DNA from: Planctomycetota bacterium
GTDB taxonomy: Bacteria; Planctomycetota; Phycisphaerae; FEN-1346
NCBI GenBank assembly: GCA_026386995.1
Contig: JAPLMO010000228.1
Span: 1-17,717 of the forward strand
Reading direction: 5' to 3'
DNA length: 17,717 bases
Below are positions 15,508 to 17,717 of the stretch, one piece after another. Positions within the stretch are counted from its first letter, which is position 1, and each line of letters begins with the position of its first letter. The translations under genes and the position numbers were made by a program. The notes beneath the pieces were generated by a model that saw only the letters and a program-made list of their open reading frames with translations, searched no databases and was not told where the DNA came from.

Positions 15508-16986
15508 TCACGGCCTGGACTTATGCGCCTCCTTCTCCTTCGCCGAGCCGGTGTACGGATACTCGTCGAACTTCGCCCCGCCGACGATGCGAGGGTCCTT
15601 TGTATCGGCCAGGTACTTTTCGAGGTCGGCGGCGATCTTCTTCCTGGCCTCGGCGTGGGCCGCATCGGACGCCAGGTTCTTCATCTGGTGCGGGTCGGTG
15701 CGGCAATCGTAGAGTTCCTCGCCGGGGCGCTTGCCGAACGACAATTCGTACAGCGGAGCGACCTTCGGGTCCTCGCGGTGGTCGATCATGTACCGCTTCG
15801 TCGGACCGCCGTCGCAGTCGGCGTAGCCGGGCGGGTCGCCGGCCGGCCAGCGGTCGGGGATGAAGTTGCGGATGTAGAGGTAGTCGCGCGTCCGCATCGC
15901 GCGCATCGGGTAGCCCAGGCAGCCCGGCCTCGCGCCGCCGTGATGTCGCTCGCGGCCGACGACAACGCGGTCGCGCGCCGGGTCCACGCGGCCGGTCTTG
16001 CCGGACGTGAGCACGCCCAAGAAACTGCGGGCGGTCATCTCGGCGAGGGGCTTCAGGCCCGCGGCCTCCAGGAACGTCGGGGCGAAATCGCAGAAACTGA
16101 TGAAGTCCTCGACCGTCCGCCCGCCCTTCACGCGGGCCGGCCACCGCACCGCCAGCGGCTGCCGCGTGCCGTAGTCGTACAGGTTCGTCTTGCCGCGCGG
16201 GAACGGCCAGCCGTTGTCGCCGGTCATCACGATAAGCGTGTTCTCGAGTTTGCCGGCCTTCTCCACCAGCGTGAGCATCTCGCCGAACTCGCGGTCGCAG
16301 CGCTCGCACTCGAAATAGTAGTCGAGGATGTCCTGGCGGACCTCCGGCACGTCGGGCAGCCACGGCGGCACGTACACGTTGTCGGGCTTCAGGCCCGCCG
16401 CGGCGGCCGCACCCTTCTCGTACCCTCGGTGCGGGTCGTAACTGCCGAACCAGAAACTGAAGGGCTTGCCGTCGGGGACGCTCGCGTGAAACGCCTCGAA
16501 GTTTTTGTAGTTCGGCCCGGCGGGGTTGCGCGGCCAGCCGGGGGACTTGAAGTCGCCCGGACCCCAGCCTTTCCTCATCAGGCCGACGTGGTACCCTGCG
16601 GCCTCCAGCAAGTCGGGGTACACCCGGAACTTCTTCGGGAGCGTGCTCCAGAGGTTGCCGCCCTCCTCCAGGCGGTAGAACATCTGCCCCGTGAGAATCG
16701 AGCCGCGCGACGGCGTGCACGATGGCGATGCGCAGCGAGTCTGCGGGAAAAGCACCCCTTCGCGCGCCACGCGGTCGAAGACGGGCGTGCGAACGACCTT
16801 GTCGCCGAGCGCCCCGGCATGCGGCCATCCCCAGTCGTCGCCGAGGCAGAAGAGGATGTTCGGGCGGTCGTTGGGCCGCGGGGCCTTCAGGATCGTCGGC
16901 CCCTGAGCCTGCGCCTGCCTCCCGCCGCCGAGCGCCCCGGTCACCGCCGCTGCGCCTGCCGCCTTGAGTAAGTCGCGCCTGTGCAT
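15508..16986 (-). CDS. Tat-exported sulfatase, N-sulfoglucosamine sulfohydrolase (SGSH)-like
   Basis: This 492-residue type I sulfatase most resembles heparan N-sulfatase (SulfAtlas S1_8 type). MHRRDLLKAAGAAAVTGALG is a twin-arginine signal. Metal ligands are Asp50/Asp51 in CLGDDWGWP. The formylglycine site is Cys90 in PSCTPSRGSILTG. FGSYDPHRGYE supplies His186, and MTGDNGWPFPRGKTNLYDYG (255-273) supplies Asp257, Asn258 and Lys266. The last pattern, like the stretch YVPPWLPDVPEVRQDILDYY before it, parallels human SGSH rather than arylsulfatase A. ATG at 16986 has AGGGG 7 nt upstream. Related planctomycete sulfatases exist with unknown substrates, so removal of N-sulfate from glucosamine is an inference. 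The gene is divergent from the sialidase across 101 bp and is followed on its own strand by the doubled hairpin and the esterase. Confidence 0.94.
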   Translation of the reverse strand: MHRRDLLKAAGAAAVTGALGGGRQAQAQGPTILKAPRPNDRPNILFCLGDDWGWPHAGALGDKVVRTPVFDRVAREGVLFPQTRCASPSCTPSRGSILTGQMFYRLEEGGNLWSTLPKKFRVYPDLLEAAGYHVGLMRKGWGPGDFKSPGWPRNPAGPNYKNFEAFHASVPDGKPFSFWFGSYDPHRGYEKGAAAAAGLKPDNVYVPPWLPDVPEVRQDILDYYFECERCDREFGEMLTLVEKAGKLENTLIVMTGDNGWPFPRGKTNLYDYGTRQPLAVRWPARVKGGRTVEDFISFCDFAPTFLEAAGLKPLAEMTARSFLGVLTSGKTGRVDPARDRVVVGRERHHGGARPGCLGYPMRAMRTRDYLYIRNFIPDRWPAGDPPGYADCDGGPTKRYMIDHREDPKVAPLYELSFGKRPGEELYDCRTDPHQMKNLASDAAHAEARKKIAADLEKYLADTKDPRIVGGAKFDEYPYTGSAKEKEAHKSRP

Positions 16987-17026
16987 GACATGTCCCCTTT
17001 CGTGCTTGGGTCACCGTACTTTAACC

Positions 17027-17056
17027 TTGTTGCAGCTGGGCCACAACCTTTATAAC
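17027..17056 (+). promoter_or_regulatory. Candidate promoter for the sialidase
   Basis: TTGTTG (17027-17032) and TATAAC (17051-17056) are spaced by 18 bp in the short divergent gap between sulfatase and sialidase, 31 bp before the GTG start. The match is moderate, and the 101-bp gap must also hold the sulfatase promoter. Confidence 0.35.
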
Positions 17057-17087
17057 TACAGCGCACCCTTCGCCCAGGAGGCCGGCC

Positions 17088-17717
17088 GTGAAATCCCTTG
17101 CGATCCTTTCGGCAGCCGTCGCGTTGATGATTGCGTGCGTTCTCGCCTTGCAGGCCGGGGAGAAAGCCGCCGCGCCGCCCGCCGCCGGCCCGGCCACGCA
17201 CCTGGTCGACGTCTTCGTCGCCGGCACGGACGGCTACCACACCTACCGCATTCCGTCGCTCATCGTGACGCCCAAGGGCACCTTGCTGGCCTTCTGCGAG
17301 GGACGCAAGACCGGCAGGGGCGATGCCGGCAACATCGATGTTGTCCTGCGGCGCAGTTTCGACGGCGGCAGATGTTGTCCTGCGCCGCAGTTTCAACGGC
17401 GGCAACACCTGGCAGCCCATGCAGGTGGTCTGGGACGACGGGCCGAACACCGCCGGCAACCCCTGCCCCGTCGTTGACCGCACGACGGGCACGATCTGGC
17501 TGCCCCTGACGTGGAACCTCGGCGAGGACAACGAAAGCCAGATCAAGAAGGGCGCCTCCAACCGCTCGCGCGAAGTCTGGATCACCAAGAGCACCGATGA
17601 CGGCGCCACCTGGGCCAAGCCCGTCAACATCACCGCCGCCACCAAGGCCCCCGACTGGACGTGGTACGCCACCGGCCCGGGCTGCGGCATACAACTGAAG
17701 AGCGGCCGCATGGTGAT
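17088..17717 (+). pseudogene. Secreted exo-alpha-sialidase (BNR/Asp-box), frameshifted by a tandem duplication; 3' end outside window
   Basis: This is the N-terminal third or so of a GH33-type sialidase that would release terminal sialic acid outside the cytoplasm. The GTG at 17088 follows AGGAGG with 6 nt spacing. A signal peptide covers about residues 1-23. YRIPSLIV (53-60) holds the catalytic Arg of the RIP motif, AFCEGR (69-73) follows, and Asp79 in GDAGNIDVV fits the acid/base. The first Asp-box is SFDGG at 90-94, but a second copy of a 34-bp unit (17371-17404) shifts the frame. Translation then ends at 17477. If one unit is removed, the sequence reads SFDGGNTWQPM and stays open to the window end, with a second Asp-box STDDGATW and typical sialidase sequence. 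Either the gene is inactivated, or the duplication is an assembly join of two strain variants. Confidence 0.85.
17337..17404 (+). repeat. 34-bp direct tandem duplication inside the sialidase
   Basis: Units 17337-17370 and 17371-17404 are adjacent and agree at 32 of 34 positions. The two differences, read in the sialidase frame, are one silent change (CGG/CGC, Arg) and one Asp/Asn change in the Asp-box. Because 34 is not a multiple of 3, the extra copy breaks the reading frame. Confidence 0.95.

Noticed and set aside
15490..16971. 493-codon plus-strand open frame
   Set aside because: It is antisense to the SGSH-like sulfatase, and its start lies inside the doubled hairpin.
17371..17477. Programmed frameshift in the sialidase
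   Set aside because: No slippery heptamer or downstream structure is apparent, and the 34-bp duplication fully explains the frame change.
16964..17509. 181-codon plus-strand frame across the sulfatase/sialidase gap
   Set aside because: It begins in the sulfatase gene and is out of frame with the sialidase motifs. It has no ribosome-binding site or recognisable domain.

Overview
The window is GC-rich and densely coded, with no RNA genes, CRISPR array, transposase or phage gene visible. The gene content suggests a Planctomycetota bacterium, perhaps the Phycisphaerae side: Tat-exported sulfatases, two GroEL paralogues beside one groES, a DUF2723 membrane glycosyltransferase, many non-ATG starts, and gene-poor gaps full of small GC-rich palindromes. 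The assignment is inferred from gene content only. The assembly may be metagenomic, because a near-identical short tandem duplication breaks the last gene.

Layout. (1) Positions 1-2527, minus strand, hold a chaperonin block transcribed groEL (full length) - groES - second groEL (cut by the window edge). (2) Positions 2528-2946 are non-coding and rich in palindromes. (3) Positions 2947-4410 encode a Tat-secreted arylsulfatase, followed by a secreted TPR protein up to 6247. (4) Positions 6332-11639, minus strand, form a polyprenyl-phosphate glycan module. In transcription order it contains a UbiA-type decaprenyl-phosphate phosphoribosyltransferase homologue, a DUF2723 GT-C glycosyltransferase, a minimal PglC-like phosphoglycosyl transferase, an ATP-grasp ligase and a WecA/MraY-like sugar-1-phosphate transferase. 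The first three overlap by 4 bp at each junction, and so do the last two. A near-consensus promoter lies between these two sub-operons. (5) A SAM methyltransferase (plus strand, 11930-12709) and a WbpP-like sugar-nucleotide 4-epimerase (minus, 12746-13717) sit beside it and probably serve the same surface glycan. (6) Positions 13823-17717 form a glycan-degradation block: a secreted esterase, an N-sulfoglucosamine sulfohydrolase-like sulfatase, and a divergent secreted sialidase that is frameshifted by a 34-bp duplication.

How it fits together. Region 4-5 looks like a biosynthetic cluster for a cell-surface polysaccharide or glycoprotein glycan. It has two different enzymes that load a sugar phosphate onto a lipid carrier, plus a third that may load a pentose. 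The DUF2723 protein is the natural user of a lipid-monophosphate sugar donor. Region 6, perhaps with the sulfatase at 2947, fits breakdown of sulfated, acylated and sialylated host or algal glycans. The most unusual items are the UbiA/DUF2723 coupling, the groEL-groES-groEL order, the doubled hairpin at 15408-15505 and the broken sialidase.
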